Part shown: positions 41,538 through 52,205 of the stretch, in pieces | How the letters are laid out: each line of letters opens with the position of its first letter | How positions within the stretch are numbered: position 1 is the stretch's first letter | NCBI RefSeq assembly: GCF_003931915.1 | Contig: NZ_RSAA01000008.1 | Location: 203,421 to 267,420, forward strand | Direction of reading: 5' to 3' | DNA: 64,000 nucleotides | Origin: Saccharopolyspora rhizosphaerae | GTDB taxonomy: Bacteria > Actinomycetota > Actinomycetes > Mycobacteriales > Pseudonocardiaceae | Translations under genes and position numbers: made by a program | The notes under the pieces: model-generated | Told to the model about the DNA's origin: nothing | The model's database searches: none | The model's input: the letters and a program-made list of their open reading frames with translations, nothing else

Positions 41538-41870
41538 ATGCTCACCGATCCGCCTCAGCGCCCGGCCCCGAAGCCGCTCCCGCAGCCCGAGCTGCACGAG
41601 ATCGGCGTGGACCAGGTGCTGCGCGCGCTCGGCGAGCCCGTCCGCCTGGACATCGTTCGCGCGCTCGCGCAGGCCGAACAGCCGATGAACTGCGCAGCGT
41701 TCGGCCTGGCGGTGTCCAAGTCCACCTCCACCCATCACTTCAAGGTTCTGCGCGAGAACGGCATCATCACCCAGTACGACCAGGGAACGGCCCGCTACAG
41801 CGAGCTCCGCAGCAGCGAGCTGGAACAGCGGTTCCCCGGTTTGGTGGCGGCCGTCCTCACGGCAGCGTAG
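41538..41870 (+). CDS. ArsR-family winged-helix repressor
   Basis: A 110-aa protein. The winged helix is clear: VDQVLRALGEPVRLDIVRAL, then FGLAVSKSTSTHHFKVLREN as recognition helix and GTARYSELRSSELEQRFPGL as wing and last helix. The CxC metal motif of ArsR is absent; only one Cys (MNCAAF) is near the HTH. The inducer is therefore probably organic or redox-active rather than arsenite. It is divergent from the old-yellow-enzyme gene with shared operators. Confidence 0.9.
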   Translation: MLTDPPQRPAPKPLPQPELHEIGVDQVLRALGEPVRLDIVRALAQAEQPMNCAAFGLAVSKSTSTHHFKVLRENGIITQYDQGTARYSELRSSELEQRFPGLVAAVLTAA

Positions 41871-42764
41871 GCACCGACGTCACAGCTCGATCGGAACTCA
41901 AAGTCGCGGTACGCGTAGCCACCACGTCGGGCGCCCGGGGCAGAAGCGCTCGGACTGCGGCGTCGACCGGCGAGCTCGCTGCCGGAAGCGCCCACACGAG
42001 CTGTGGAGGTTCAAGCTCGACAGCGCCAACGATGGCGCCGAACATGCGCAACATCGCCGCTCGGGTGTGAGTCGAGCGGCAACTGCCAGCTGGGGCTCTG
42101 CCGGCGGACGGTCAGACCGCGCTCTGCGTGAGCACCCACGGCAGCGTTGACGGCTGGGCCGTTCACCACCGCCACAACGTTGGATCAACGACGACAGTGA
42201 ACAGCGCGCTGCGAGCGATCACAGCATCGACGAGGTGCGATCAAGACCTAGGGAGCGCGGCCATTCGCCCAACCACAGCTGAATTCGAGCTCCCCCAGGA
42301 ACAACATCGGCACTTCTGATCCCAGCGACCTCAATGGCAACTTGATGGCTCTGGAACAACTTCGGTCACGGGCGAGAGCGCCCGGCACCACGCGCGTACG
42401 ACGCCTCGTGGACGCATGGTGTCGCAATCAGACCCCACGGCAGGCGGCTGCACAGCCAGCAATCGGCCGGCCCTCAACTCTTGCAGCCCTGGCGGCCACC
42501 TCCGCGCCGCCACGGCCAACCGGACCGTAGTTCACTGTCGGCCGATTCCGCATCGCCTCGCGTGGCGACGTTTGCCCTCCCATCCGGCCTCGGTCGAACG
42601 TCGCCCCCGGGGCACCAAATCCCGTCCTGGAATCCGAGCACGGGGCCGAAAACCCTCTGACAGACCACCGAGCCGGGAGCGTTGCGGACAGGCACCACCG
42701 GGCGCTTCCCAGCCATCGGCTGCACACTGTCGAACATGGCCGACGACATGACGGCGCCGACGAC
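41871..42764. other. Large intergenic region, no gene recognised
   Basis: Nearly 900 bases between arsR and the permease. Several short open frames on both strands are rich in Arg/Pro/Ala and have no family resemblance or ribosome sites. It probably holds the permease promoter and possibly decayed DNA. Confidence 0.5.
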
Positions 42765-44141
42765 ATGACGGCCAAGGACTCGCCCAGCAACGCCCAAGGG
42801 CCTGCGCTCAAGAGGGTTTTGGGGCCGAAGCTCCTGCTCTTCTTCGTGGTGGGCGACATCCTCGGTACCTCGATCTACGCGCTGACCGGGAAGGTCGCAG
42901 GCAGGGTCGGCGGTGCTCTGTGGGCACCGTTCCTGCTGGCGTTCGTCGTCGCATTCCTCACCGCGTGCAGTTACCTGGAACTGGTGGGCAAGTACCCGAG
43001 GGCGGGGGGCGCCCCTCTTTACGTTCACCGCGCGTTCGGTGTGCCCTTCGTGACCTTCATGGTCGTGTTCACGGTGATGTGCTCCGGTATCACGTCGGCC
43101 TCAGCGGCAGCCCAGGCCTTTGGTGGCGAATACCTGGAAGAGCTCGTCGGACACATACCCAGCTTGCCGATCGTGATCGGCTTCGTCCTCGTGCTCATGG
43201 CCATCAACTTGCGCGGTGTCAGCGAGTCCGTGAAGGCGAACGTGGTCTTGACTTGCGTCGAGTTGAGCGGGCTGGCGATCGTGATCTTGTCCGGGGTCTA
43301 CGCGCTGGTTCTCGGCAGCAGCGATCCGGTGTTCAACCCCACCCCTGCGAGGTTGACGCAGTTCAACAACGAGGGCGGACCACTGCTCGCGATCACGTCG
43401 GCCACCGCTCTGGCGTTCTTCGCCATGGTCGGTTTCGAGGACTCGGTCAACATGGCCGAGGAGACCAAGAACCCGACCAGGACCTTCCCGAGGGCAGTCC
43501 TGCTGGCGTTGAGCATCACCGCAGCGATCTACCTTGCGGTCGCCCTGCTCACGGCCACTCTGGTCCCGACCGAGGAGCTCAAGAACACTGATGCCCCGCT
43601 ACTCCTGGTGGTGAAGACTGCCGTGCCTTGGTTCCCACCGGTGATATTCTCGATCATCGCACTGTCCGCGGTCACCAACACAGCCTTGATGAACATGTTG
43701 ATGGCTAGCCGCCTCCTCTACGGTATGGCCAACGAGGGGGTGATCCCGAAACAGCTCGGCAAGGTGCACACCTCCAGGGCAACGCCGTGGGTGTCGATCT
43801 TGTTCACCAGCATCCTGGCCATCGCCCTGGTGAGCTCGCTCGAAATCGAAGACCTCGGTAGCACCACGTCATTGCTGCTCCTTGCCGTTTTCGCCCTCGT
43901 CAACGTCGCGGTTCTCGTGTTGCGTCGTGAGAAGGTCGAACATCCGCACTTCACAGCCCCTACATGGGTACCCGTGCTGGGCGCTGCAAGCTGCCTCTTC
44001 CTCGCCAGCCCACTCTCGGGCCGTCCGGTCAGCGAGTACCTGATCGCCGGAGCCCTGCTGGGCATCGGTCTGGTCTTCTGGTTGGTCAACTACTTCGTCA
44101 CCGGCAGGACGCGGTTCAACGTCGAGCGCATGAGCAGTTGA
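42765..44141 (+). CDS. APC-family amino acid/amine permease
   Basis: A 458-aa protein with about 12 membrane helices. TM1 carries KLLLFFVVGDILGTSIYALT, the unwound substrate-binding region. Later, ATALAFFAMVGFEDSVNMAE is the TM6 hallmark, followed by EETKNPTRTFPRAVL. It belongs to the broad amino acid-polyamine-organocation group rather than the AAT family of the permease at 9275. Start ATG 42765 lies after a repeated GACATGACGGC, so ATG 42747 region alternatives exist in other frames only. Substrate unknown. Confidence 0.85.
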   Translation: MTAKDSPSNAQGPALKRVLGPKLLLFFVVGDILGTSIYALTGKVAGRVGGALWAPFLLAFVVAFLTACSYLELVGKYPRAGGAPLYVHRAFGVPFVTFMVVFTVMCSGITSASAAAQAFGGEYLEELVGHIPSLPIVIGFVLVLMAINLRGVSESVKANVVLTCVELSGLAIVILSGVYALVLGSSDPVFNPTPARLTQFNNEGGPLLAITSATALAFFAMVGFEDSVNMAEETKNPTRTFPRAVLLALSITAAIYLAVALLTATLVPTEELKNTDAPLLLVVKTAVPWFPPVIFSIIALSAVTNTALMNMLMASRLLYGMANEGVIPKQLGKVHTSRATPWVSILFTSILAIALVSSLEIEDLGSTTSLLLLAVFALVNVAVLVLRREKVEHPHFTAPTWVPVLGAASCLFLASPLSGRPVSEYLIAGALLGIGLVFWLVNYFVTGRTRFNVERMSS

Positions 44142-44400
44142 TTCCGTCAACGATCACTACGAGCGAAGTCCCGCAGAAGCTCAACCACTGCGTCTTCTCA
44201 AGATCTTCGCAAGACCGCCGAATCAGCTCGTATCAGCTCGTCGAGTCAAACGCTGTGGTCGACACCCCGTTCCCTCTCGAGTGGCGAGGACGCGGGTAGC
44301 AAGGCAACTGCGCCGGCATCTCTCCCCCGCTACTGGGATTCCGAAGGGCTTCGCCGCGTGTGCGAACCTCGTCCTCGCGAATCTTTCCGCTTGCACGGCT

Positions 44401-46041
44401 TCAATCACCGGAGCGCAGAGCGGCGGAAACCACCTGTACCGCTTCATCTTGGATGCGCGTGAGGTGCTCCGGGCCCTGGAAGCTCTCCGCGTAGATCTTG
44501 TACACGTCCTCCGTACCGGAAGGCCGAGCCGCGAACCAGCCGGACTCGGTCTCGACCTTCAGCCCGCCTATCGGTGCGTTGTTACCCGGAGCGGTGGTGA
44601 GCAGCGCCGTGATGGGCTCACCCCCGAGGTCCTTCGCACGTACGGCATCCGGCGACAACGCCGATAGACGCGCCTTCTCCTCCCGGGTTGCCGGTGATTC
44701 GATGCGAGCATAGCTGGGGTCGCCGAATCGATCGGCGAGCCTTCGGTACAGCTCGTCGGGCGATGCTCCGGTCCTTGCGGAGATCTCCGCCGCCAGCAAG
44801 CCCATGAGTATTCCGTCCTTGTCAGTGGTCCACACGCCACCGTCGTACCGGAGGAAGGAAGCTCCCGCGCTTTCTTCGCCTCCGAAGGCGATCGATCCGT
44901 CCAACAGACCGGGGACGAACCATTTGAACCCCACCGGGACCTCGACCAGTCCCCGGTCCAGGTGCTCGGCCACCCGGTCGATCAACCGAGAGCTGACCAA
45001 CGTCTTGCCAACCGCTGCACCGGATGACCAATCGGGCCGGTGTCCGAAAAGGTAGTGGATCGAAGCCGCTAGGTAGTGGTTCGCTTCGAGCAGTCCGGTT
45101 TCGCGAGTGACCACCCCGTGCCTGTCAGCGTCCGCATCGTTGCCCACAGCGATCTGGAAGTCGGCACGCCTGTCGATCAAGGATGCCATTGCGTATCGTG
45201 ATGAGCAGTCCATGCGGATCTTGCCGTCCCAGTCCAGCGTCATGAACCGGAACGTCGGATCGACGTGCTGCTGAACTGTCAGGTCGATCCCGTACCGGTC
45301 CGCGATTTCGTTCCAGTAAGCGACGCTGGCCCCGCCGAGCGGGTCTACGCCGAGAACGATCCCGGAGGCGCGGATCGCGTCGAGGTCGACTGCAGAAGGA
45401 AGCTCGCGCACGTAGGCATCGACGAAGTCGTATGCGTGCGTGGCCGCTTTGGCGCGGTTGTGCCCGACCCTGCGCACTCCCTTCAACTCGCCGACCAGGA
45501 GTTCGTTAGCGCGCTTGGCGATCCAACTCGTCACCGCGGATTCGGCGGGCCCGCCGTGCGGCGGATTGTACTTGAAGCCGCCGTCCGTGGGGGGATTGTG
45601 GGACGGAGTGACGACGACCCCGTCGGAGACCCCACTGGTGCGACCAGCGTTGTGCGACAGGACCGCCCGGGACAAGGCAGGTGTCGGTGTGTGACCGTGC
45701 CGTGCATCCACGACCACATCCACGTCATTGCCGGCGAAAACCTCCAGCGCGCTGGCGAAAGCCGGTTCCGACAGTGCGTGGGTGTCCCGAACGAGGAACA
45801 GTGGACCGTCGAGGCGCTGGGCAGACCGCCAATCACAGATCGACTGGCTGATCGCCAGGATGTGGTCCTCGTTGAAGCTCCGAGTGAGGGAGGAACCGCG
45901 GTGTCCGGAAGTCCCGAAGGAGACGCGCTGCTCAGGTGCAGTGGGGTCGGGATGCTCGGCGTAGAAGGCGGTCACCAAACGTGCGACATCGACCAGATCG
46001 GACGGGTCGGCAGGCTGTCCCGCCCTCGGATGGACGGCCAT
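44401..46041 (-). CDS. pgm: Phosphoglucomutase (alpha-D-glucose phosphate-specific)
   Basis: A 546-aa enzyme. VSFGTSGHRGSSLTRSFNED is the N-terminal phosphate loop. VVVTPSHNPPTDGGFKYNPP carries the catalytic phosphoserine. GNDADADRHGVV is the metal-binding loop, FGGEESAGASFLRYDGGVWT the sugar-binding loop and WFAARPSGTEDVYKIYAESF the phosphate-binding end. It interconverts glucose 1- and 6-phosphate, linking glycolysis with glycogen and trehalose. ATG 46041 has AAGGGGTG upstream. It is divergent from the dehydrogenase gene. Confidence 0.95.
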   Translation of the reverse strand: MAVHPRAGQPADPSDLVDVARLVTAFYAEHPDPTAPEQRVSFGTSGHRGSSLTRSFNEDHILAISQSICDWRSAQRLDGPLFLVRDTHALSEPAFASALEVFAGNDVDVVVDARHGHTPTPALSRAVLSHNAGRTSGVSDGVVVTPSHNPPTDGGFKYNPPHGGPAESAVTSWIAKRANELLVGELKGVRRVGHNRAKAATHAYDFVDAYVRELPSAVDLDAIRASGIVLGVDPLGGASVAYWNEIADRYGIDLTVQQHVDPTFRFMTLDWDGKIRMDCSSRYAMASLIDRRADFQIAVGNDADADRHGVVTRETGLLEANHYLAASIHYLFGHRPDWSSGAAVGKTLVSSRLIDRVAEHLDRGLVEVPVGFKWFVPGLLDGSIAFGGEESAGASFLRYDGGVWTTDKDGILMGLLAAEISARTGASPDELYRRLADRFGDPSYARIESPATREEKARLSALSPDAVRAKDLGGEPITALLTTAPGNNAPIGGLKVETESGWFAARPSGTEDVYKIYAESFQGPEHLTRIQDEAVQVVSAALRSGD

Positions 46042-46317
46042 CGAACACCCCTTCCACCGGCTACCGCAGCGTGACCACGATCCACCATGGGAGAGCACGC
46101 GCTCGTACGATTCTCCCCCGCGAACCAGTTGTCCGCCCACCACGCGCACCGGCGGCCCAGCCCTGCACGACCACCTGCCTCCAGGCATGTCCTGTTTGAC
46201 CACTGTGAGGTCGGCGCCGCTTGCGCGACCCGCAGCGCGACGGTGATGCTGGCATCAGCTCGGTCGGCACCTCCCACCCGGGACTGCCCAACCGTGGCTT
46301 TGACGAGGTGGTGCGCG

Positions 46318-47340
46318 ATGAAAGCCGTTCGCCTGCATGAACACGGGAAGCCGCCGGTCGCCGAAGAAGTCCCGGAGCCAGCGGTGACGTCCCCCTTGGA
46401 CGTCCTGGTGAAGGTCGGCGGCGCCGGACTGTGCCGCACGGATCTCGACCTCATCGAGGATCGCTGGGTGGGGATGACAGGCACCTGCCTGCCGTACACG
46501 TTGGGTCATGAGAGCGCCGGCTGGGTGTACGACATCGGCTCCGGCGTGACCAATGTAGCTCCGGGAGACGCGGTCATCCTCCATCCGTTGGTCAACTGCG
46601 GCCTGTGCCGCGCGTGCAGATCCGGGAACGACCGACACTGCGAACGTGCTCGCACGCCCGGCATCGATTCGGACGGTGGCATGGCTGAACTGGTGCTGAC
46701 CAACGCCATGGCCGTGGTCAAGCTTCCGCACACGCTGGACCCCATGAGCATCGCGGTGTTCGCGGATGCCGGACTCGCGGCGTACCAAGCGGTGAAGAGC
46801 GCGTTGTCGGTCGTGCCGCCGGGTGGCTGCGTGGTGGTGCTCGGCGGAGATGCACTGGCGCAGATAGGTTTGCAGTGCGCCACAGCGCTCTCGCCGCACG
46901 AGACCGTGATCGTCGACCATTCCGACTGGGGGAAGCGCAGTGGTTCCGCGGCACCGGCGACCGCCGAGGCGGAACGGCAGCGGATCAACGCAGTGCTCGA
47001 TTTGACAGGGGGCCGGGGCGCTCACCTCGTCCTCGACTTCCTAGGTACCGATGAGAGCGGAGCTGCCGCACTGGCCCTGCTGCGCAGGGCCGGATCCTAC
47101 TTCGTCACGGGTTACGGGGCCGGGATCAGATTGCCGACCAACGAAATCCTGCAGGCGCATCTCGTGGGGAGGTTGGTCGGTAGCCACCAGGACCTCGACG
47201 AGCTGATGGGGCTCGTCGCGGCGGGCAAGGTTCGCACCACGACCTCGGTCTACCGCCTGGACGGCGTTAGCGATGCCATCGCGAACCTCAAGGCCGGTCA
47301 GATAACCGATTGGGTGGTGCTCTCCCCGGACCTGGAATGA
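46318..47340 (+). CDS. Zinc-dependent alcohol dehydrogenase (MDR)
   Basis: A 340-aa protein. Catalytic zinc ligands are in GLCRTDLDLIE and LGHESAGWV. The structural zinc loop has four cysteines (NCGLCRACRSGNDRHC). DVLVKVGGAGLCRTD is the family N-terminus. The Rossmann loop is unusual: VVVLGGDALAQIGLQ instead of GxGxxG. Cofactor affinity or preference may therefore differ. ATG 46318 begins the conserved sequence. The natural alcohol cannot be told. Confidence 0.88.
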   Translation: MKAVRLHEHGKPPVAEEVPEPAVTSPLDVLVKVGGAGLCRTDLDLIEDRWVGMTGTCLPYTLGHESAGWVYDIGSGVTNVAPGDAVILHPLVNCGLCRACRSGNDRHCERARTPGIDSDGGMAELVLTNAMAVVKLPHTLDPMSIAVFADAGLAAYQAVKSALSVVPPGGCVVVLGGDALAQIGLQCATALSPHETVIVDHSDWGKRSGSAAPATAEAERQRINAVLDLTGGRGAHLVLDFLGTDESGAAALALLRRAGSYFVTGYGAGIRLPTNEILQAHLVGRLVGSHQDLDELMGLVAAGKVRTTTSVYRLDGVSDAIANLKAGQITDWVVLSPDLE

Positions 47341-47890
47341 GAGGAAGTTGCTCCTCAACCGCAGAATGCTGATTCGAGGGATGCGCTCCGCCGGACCCGA
47401 GCGGGATGGCGGAGCCTTGCGGTTCCGTTGCGGTGCAACAGCCCCACACATCGACCGCCCTCAAGTTGACGTGGACGACGAGCGGACATCATCTCGCCGA
47501 CCAGCGACATGGGCGTCACAAGAGAGTGACCAAGTTCGAGCGGTTCTTCCCAAATGCAGCCGGAATGCGCGCCGAGAAGAACGGTATCAAGCGCTGGGAA
47601 CGATGTCCCTCAACCAGAAGTGCATCGACCTGTGCCGCATGGGGAAGGGCTCCGCGACTACCGACTCGCGCGACGTGATGCAGGTCTACGCTTGCCCATC
47701 ACCTAGAGGTGCAAGGCCGTGAAGTTCAAGCGACGAGATCCGCCTGCAGCTTCCCTCGTGGCAGGAGGCTTCAACCTGGCGGTTGCGGTACCTTCCCAGC
47801 GATCGACCCCGAGCTGAAGAACCCGCGCACCGCGAATTGGAACGTGCATTCATCCTCTTCGATCCGCTTCTGCGAGGTGCACGCTCGTCG
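47341..47890. other. Intergenic, no gene recognised
   Basis: About 550 bases between the convergent alcohol dehydrogenase and clpB. No protein-like frame or clear hairpin terminator is seen. Confidence 0.5.
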
Positions 47891-50521
47891 TCAAGCCGCC
47901 TGTGCCGGCTGTTCTCCTTCCTCGTAGGTAATCCGCAATTCGTCGTTGTCGACGGACACCCCCAGCATGCCGCCTTCCCGGGCTTCACCGCGCAGCAGGG
48001 CCCGACCGATCTTGGTCTCGACCTCGTGCGCGATGAAGCGGCGCAGAGGCCTGGCGCCGTAGACAGGATCGAACCCCTGTTCGGCGATGAGCTGGCGAGC
48101 ATCCTCGGTCACCTGGAGCGTGATCCGCCGTTCCGCCAAACGTCGGCGAAGGTCGTCGAACTGCAGGTCCACGATCTGCTCGATCTCCGGCAGCGACAGC
48201 GGCCGGAACAGCACGATGTCGTCGATTCGGTTGAGGAACTCGGGGCGGAAGTGCTGCCGCAACTCCGCCATCACGCGATCACGCGCGTCCGGTTTGATCT
48301 CGCCGCCCACGACGCCCTCGAGCAGGTACTCCGACCCGATGTTGGAGGTCATGATGATGACCGTGTTGCGGAAGTCCACGGTGCGCCCCTGGGCGTCGGT
48401 GATCCGTCCGTCATCGAGGACCTGGAGCAGCGTGTTGAAGACCTCGGCGTGGGCCTTCTCGATCTCGTCGAACAGGACCACCGAGTAGGGCTTTCGCCGC
48501 ACGGACTCGGTGAGCTGTCCACCTTCCTCGTACCCGACGTAACCAGGCGGCGCACCGACCAACCGACTGACCGTGTGCCGCTCCTGGTATTCGCTCATGT
48601 CGAGACGGATGATGTTCTCCTCGGAGTCGAACAGCGTCGCAGCGAGCGTCTTCGCCAGTTGCGTCTTTCCAACACCGGTGGGGCCCAGGAACACGAACGA
48701 CCCGATGGGCCGGCGCGGATCCCGGATGCCGGAACGGGCGCGGATGATCGCGTCGGTCACCAGCGACACCGCCTCGTCCTGGCCGATGACCTTCTCGCGC
48801 AGGATCTCGTCGAGGCGCAACAGCTTCTCGCGCTCGCCCTCCTGCAGGCGCGCGACCGGAATACCCGTCCACATGGCCACGATCTCGGCGATCTCCTCAC
48901 CGGTGACCACCTCTCGGAGCAACTGGTGGTCGCCCTGCTTGCTCGCGAGCTGCTCTTCCTCCGCGGCCAACCTCCGCTCCAGTTGAGTGATCTGACCGTA
49001 CCGCAGTTCGGCCGCGCGGTTGAGGTCGTACCGGCGCTCCGCGTCCTCGGCCTCGCGCCGCAGCTGCTCCAGTTCTTGGCGCAGTTCTTGGACTCGCCTG
49101 ATGGCCTGCCGCTCCGCTTCCCATTGCGCGTGCTTGGCGTCAGCCTCAGCGCGCAGATCTGCCAGTTCTCGGCGGAGTTCCTCCAGCCTGGATTGGCTGG
49201 CCGGGTCGGTTTCCTTCGACAGGGCGGCGTCCTCGATCTCCAAGCGGGTCACGCGGCGGGTGAGCTCGTCGAGTTCGGCGGGCATCGAGTCGATCTCCGT
49301 GCGCAGCCGGGAACATGCCTCATCGACTAGATCAATGGCTTTGTCCGGGAGAAAACGATCGCTGATGTAGCGGTGGCTCAACGTCGCAGCCGTCACCAAC
49401 GCCCCATCCTGGATCTTCACACCGTGGAACACCTCCAGGCGTTCCCGCAGACCGCGCAAGATCGAGATGGTGTCCTCCACGCTCGGCTCGTCGACCATGA
49501 CGATCTGGAAGCGCCGTTCCAGTGCGGCATCGGTCTCGATGTGCTTGCGGTACTCGTCGAGCGTCGTCGCGCCGATCATGTGGAGTTCGCCTCGCGCAAG
49601 CATCGGCTTGAGCATGTTGCCGGCGTCCATCGCACCTTCGGTCGCACCTGCGCCTACGACGGTGTGAAGTTCGTCGACGAAGAGCAGGATGCGCCCCTCG
49701 GCGGCCTTGACCTCGTTCAGCACCGCTTTGAGGCGTTCCTCGAACTCGCCCCTGTACTTCGCTCCGGCGACCAGCGACCCCATGTCCAGAGCGAAAACGG
49801 TCTTGTCCCGCAACCCCTCGGGGACGTCACCGTGCACGATCCGCTGGGCAAGCCCCTCCACGATCGCCGTCTTGCCGACGCCCGGATCACCGATGAGGAC
49901 CGGGTTGTTCTTGGACTTGCGGCTCAGTATTTGGATGACGCGGCGGATCTCGGCGTCCCGACCGATGACCGGGTCCAGGATCCCGCGCCGGGCCTCCTCG
50001 ACCAGGTCCCGGCCGTACTTCTCCAAGGCTTCATACGCGCTCTCCGGGTTCGCCGAGGTGACCCGCTGGCTCCCCCGGATGCGGTTCAGCGCGGAGAGGA
50101 ACTCCTCCCGAGTGACCCCGTGCCGGGCCAGCTGGCGACCCGAATCGGCGGCAGGCCCCTCGTCGATCAGCGCGAGCGCGAGATGTTCGACCGAGACGTA
50201 TTCGTCGTTGAGGCGCTTGGCCTCACGATCCGCGGCATCCAGCAACCGGGAGAGTCGCTGCGTGACGTACACCTGCCCCGGTGCGGCACCCGGCCCGGTC
50301 ACCTTGGCACGGCGCGACAGCGCTTCCCGCACGTCGTCGCGCAATCCCACCAGGTCGCCGCCGCCTTGTTCGACGACCCGCGCCACGACACCGTCGGCCT
50401 GGTCCAGCAGCGCGAGCAGCAGGTGTTCACCGTCGACCTCGGTGTGTCCCATTTCCGTCGCCAGGCTCTGCGCGCTCTGCAGCGCCTCCTGGGACTTCTG
50501 CGTCAAGCGGTTCATGTCCAT
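47891..50521 (-). CDS. clpB: ClpB disaggregase
   Basis: An 876-aa Hsp100 protein. Clp-N repeats (about 5-150: [20 protein letters not shown]) are followed by NBD1 with Walker [16 protein letters not shown] and [20 protein letters not shown]. The coiled-coil middle domain (about 400-530) marks ClpB rather than ClpA/C. NBD2 has [20 protein letters not shown] and [11 protein letters not shown]. It rescues aggregates with DnaK. The start overlaps cbpM by ten bases, so it is the last gene of the dnaK operon here. Confidence 0.96.
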   Translation of the reverse strand: MDMNRLTQKSQEALQSAQSLATEMGHTEVDGEHLLLALLDQADGVVARVVEQGGGDLVGLRDDVREALSRRAKVTGPGAAPGQVYVTQRLSRLLDAADREAKRLNDEYVSVEHLALALIDEGPAADSGRQLARHGVTREEFLSALNRIRGSQRVTSANPESAYEALEKYGRDLVEEARRGILDPVIGRDAEIRRVIQILSRKSKNNPVLIGDPGVGKTAIVEGLAQRIVHGDVPEGLRDKTVFALDMGSLVAGAKYRGEFEERLKAVLNEVKAAEGRILLFVDELHTVVGAGATEGAMDAGNMLKPMLARGELHMIGATTLDEYRKHIETDAALERRFQIVMVDEPSVEDTISILRGLRERLEVFHGVKIQDGALVTAATLSHRYISDRFLPDKAIDLVDEACSRLRTEIDSMPAELDELTRRVTRLEIEDAALSKETDPASQSRLEELRRELADLRAEADAKHAQWEAERQAIRRVQELRQELEQLRREAEDAERRYDLNRAAELRYGQITQLERRLAAEEEQLASKQGDHQLLREVVTGEEIAEIVAMWTGIPVARLQEGEREKLLRLDEILREKVIGQDEAVSLVTDAIIRARSGIRDPRRPIGSFVFLGPTGVGKTQLAKTLAATLFDSEENIIRLDMSEYQERHTVSRLVGAPPGYVGYEEGGQLTESVRRKPYSVVLFDEIEKAHAEVFNTLLQVLDDGRITDAQGRTVDFRNTVIIMTSNIGSEYLLEGVVGGEIKPDARDRVMAELRQHFRPEFLNRIDDIVLFRPLSLPEIEQIVDLQFDDLRRRLAERRITLQVTEDARQLIAEQGFDPVYGARPLRRFIAHEVETKIGRALLRGEAREGGMLGVSVDNDELRITYEEGEQPAQAA

Positions 50522-50883
50522 CGTGAATCACCTCTGGTACCGGTTCGACCGGCCGCGTGCAGGAGAGCCTCGAGCCGGCTGATCCGTTCGAGCAGGTCCA
50601 ACACGAGGCCGATCGCGGCGTAGTTCAACGACAAGCCGCACCGAAGGCGCTGGATCCGAGCAAGCGCAGCGGGAGCCTCGGTGTCGAACCACAACCGGCC
50701 GTGCACGTCGCGGGAAGCGTCCAACAGGCTCAACGCCACGAAACGGCGGACCAGATCCGGATGCAGGCCGGCTCGCGCAGCTGTCGTCTCCAGGCTCAAC
50801 CGATGCGGCCGGGCTAGCGGGTACCTGACCGCCCTCCCCTGCGAGCTGGTGCCGCTCGGTGTGGAAGCTGTGCTCATCATCAT
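50512..50883 (-). CDS. cbpM: Chaperone modulator CbpM (MerR-like)
   Basis: A 123-aa protein. [20 protein letters not shown] and [20 protein letters not shown] form a MerR-like [23 protein letters not shown] is the dimer helix. In E. coli CbpM binds the J-domain of CbpA and blocks it; actinobacterial HspR relatives also bind DNA. It overlaps cbpA by four bases upstream and clpB by ten downstream. It may serve as both modulator and repressor of the operon. Confidence 0.85.
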   Translation of the reverse strand: MMMSTASTPSGTSSQGRAVRYPLARPHRLSLETTAARAGLHPDLVRRFVALSLLDASRDVHGRLWFDTEAPAALARIQRLRCGLSLNYAAIGLVLDLLERISRLEALLHAAGRTGTRGDSRWT

Positions 50884-51785
50884 CTCCGCGGGTCGAAGGT
50901 GGATTCCGCCGCGAGCTGTTCGAACAGCTCGCGCTCACGGTTCGTCGGCTTCGGCGGTACCGCGATCCGGACCTCGGCGTAGAGGTCGCCTGGAGATCCG
51001 CGTGGGGAAGGCATGCCCTCCCCGTGCAGCCGCAACCGTCTCCCGCTCGACGAACCGGGCGGCACGCGGACCTTCACCTCGCCTCCCGGCGTGGCGAGCG
51101 CCACCGTAGCGCCCAGCGCCGCCTCCCAAGGCGCAACCGGTAGATCGACGTAGATGTCCCGCCCGGACACGCGATATCGGCTGTGCGGCGCGAGGCGCAC
51201 CACGAGGTAGAGATCGCCCGCCCGGAGGTTGCCTCCGCCGCGCGCCCCCTGCCCGGGCACTCGGATGCGTTGGCCCTCCACCACGCCCCGGGGAATCGTC
51301 ACCTCGAAGCTGCGAGAACCCGATGGACCGGGCAAGGTGATCTGACGCTTGCCGCCGTGGTAGGCCTCCTCAACGGTGAGCTCCAGCTCGGCTTCCTGGT
51401 CTGCCCCCGGGATCGGACCGGCGGCGCCCCGCGCGCCGAACAAGCTGCCGAACAAGTCTTCGAAATCGATCCCCCCGAAACCCTCTTCCACGCGCACGCC
51501 TGCCCGGCCACGTCCTCGCCCCGCACCCTGGCCGGCTCCGACCCACTCCTCGTAGCCTTCCGGGATGGACCGGAAGTCCGGGCCGAAGCGGTCGTACCGC
51601 TTGCGGGTCTCGGGGTCGGACAGCACGCTGTAGGCCTCGTTGATCTCCTTGAAGCGTTCCTCGGCCTCCGGATCGGAGTTGATGTCGGGGTGGTAGCGGC
51701 GGGCGAGCCTGCGGTAGGCCTGCTGCACCTCGTCGCTGCTCGCGTTGCGGGACACGCCGAGAACCTCGTAGTAGTCGCGCGCCAT
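50880..51785 (-). CDS. cbpA: DnaJ-family co-chaperone CbpA type (no zinc finger)
   Basis: A 301-aa protein. The J-domain (1-70) has [20 protein letters not shown] and the HPD motif in [21 protein letters not shown] Gly/Phe-rich linker (about 85-120) leads to the two beta-barrel client-binding domains (about 130-290: [40 protein letters not shown]). The Cys-rich zinc domain of DnaJ is absent, so it is the CbpA/class II type. It stimulates DnaK ATPase and is made with it. Confidence 0.93.
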   Translation of the reverse strand: MARDYYEVLGVSRNASSDEVQQAYRRLARRYHPDINSDPEAEERFKEINEAYSVLSDPETRKRYDRFGPDFRSIPEGYEEWVGAGQGAGRGRGRAGVRVEEGFGGIDFEDLFGSLFGARGAAGPIPGADQEAELELTVEEAYHGGKRQITLPGPSGSRSFEVTIPRGVVEGQRIRVPGQGARGGGNLRAGDLYLVVRLAPHSRYRVSGRDIYVDLPVAPWEAALGATVALATPGGEVKVRVPPGSSSGRRLRLHGEGMPSPRGSPGDLYAEVRIAVPPKPTNRERELFEQLAAESTFDPRR

Positions 51786-51791
51786 GCGACA

Positions 51792-52205
51792 TCACCTCGG
51801 CTTCCGGTTCACGGTCCCGACGACCGGCTGATCGCAGGCCTCGCCGTACCCCGGGCGCCACACGTGCGCGACCTCGCCGGGTTCAGCGTTCGGTGCCTCC
51901 GCGGCGTCGTTCACCTCCTGGTACCTCGGGTCGAACAGAACACCGACCCCGCCCTGGCGTCGGCGTTCGAGCTGCACCGTCAGGCTCACCGCCTGCTGGT
52001 TGGCTGCTCGCACCCCGTCGATCATCGAACTCGGCTCAACGTCGACATGCCCCAACTCCCAGTGGTGCAACCAGGCCGCCGTGACCTCGAGCCGGCCTTC
52101 CGCCCAGCCCCTCTCCAGCTCGTAAGCGTGGGGCTCGCGCAGGTCGTCGCGGTCAGCGAAAGTACGGTGGAACCCGTAAGAGGACGCGGTCATCACACGC
52201 GTCAC
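51792..52205 (-). CDS. Unknown 137-aa protein in the grpE position of the dnaK operon
   Basis: It lies between dnaK and cbpA, overlapping dnaK by four bases and ending six bases before cbpA. Visible sequence includes [40 protein letters not shown] and [15 protein letters not shown]. It has no GrpE features (no long coiled coil or beta wing). No family is recognised. A role as specialised nucleotide-exchange or client factor is only a positional guess. Start is GTG 52205 or ATG 52193. Confidence 0.65.
   Translation of the reverse strand: MTRVMTASSYGFHRTFADRDDLREPHAYELERGWAEGRLEVTAAWLHHWELGHVDVEPSSMIDGVRAANQQAVSLTVQLERRRQGGVGVLFDPRYQEVNDAAEAPNAEPGEVAHVWRPGYGEACDQPVVGTVNRKPR

Noticed and set aside
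49373..50623. 416-codon plus-strand frame opposite clpB
   Set aside because: Shadow of clpB; the clpB motifs are complete on the other strand.
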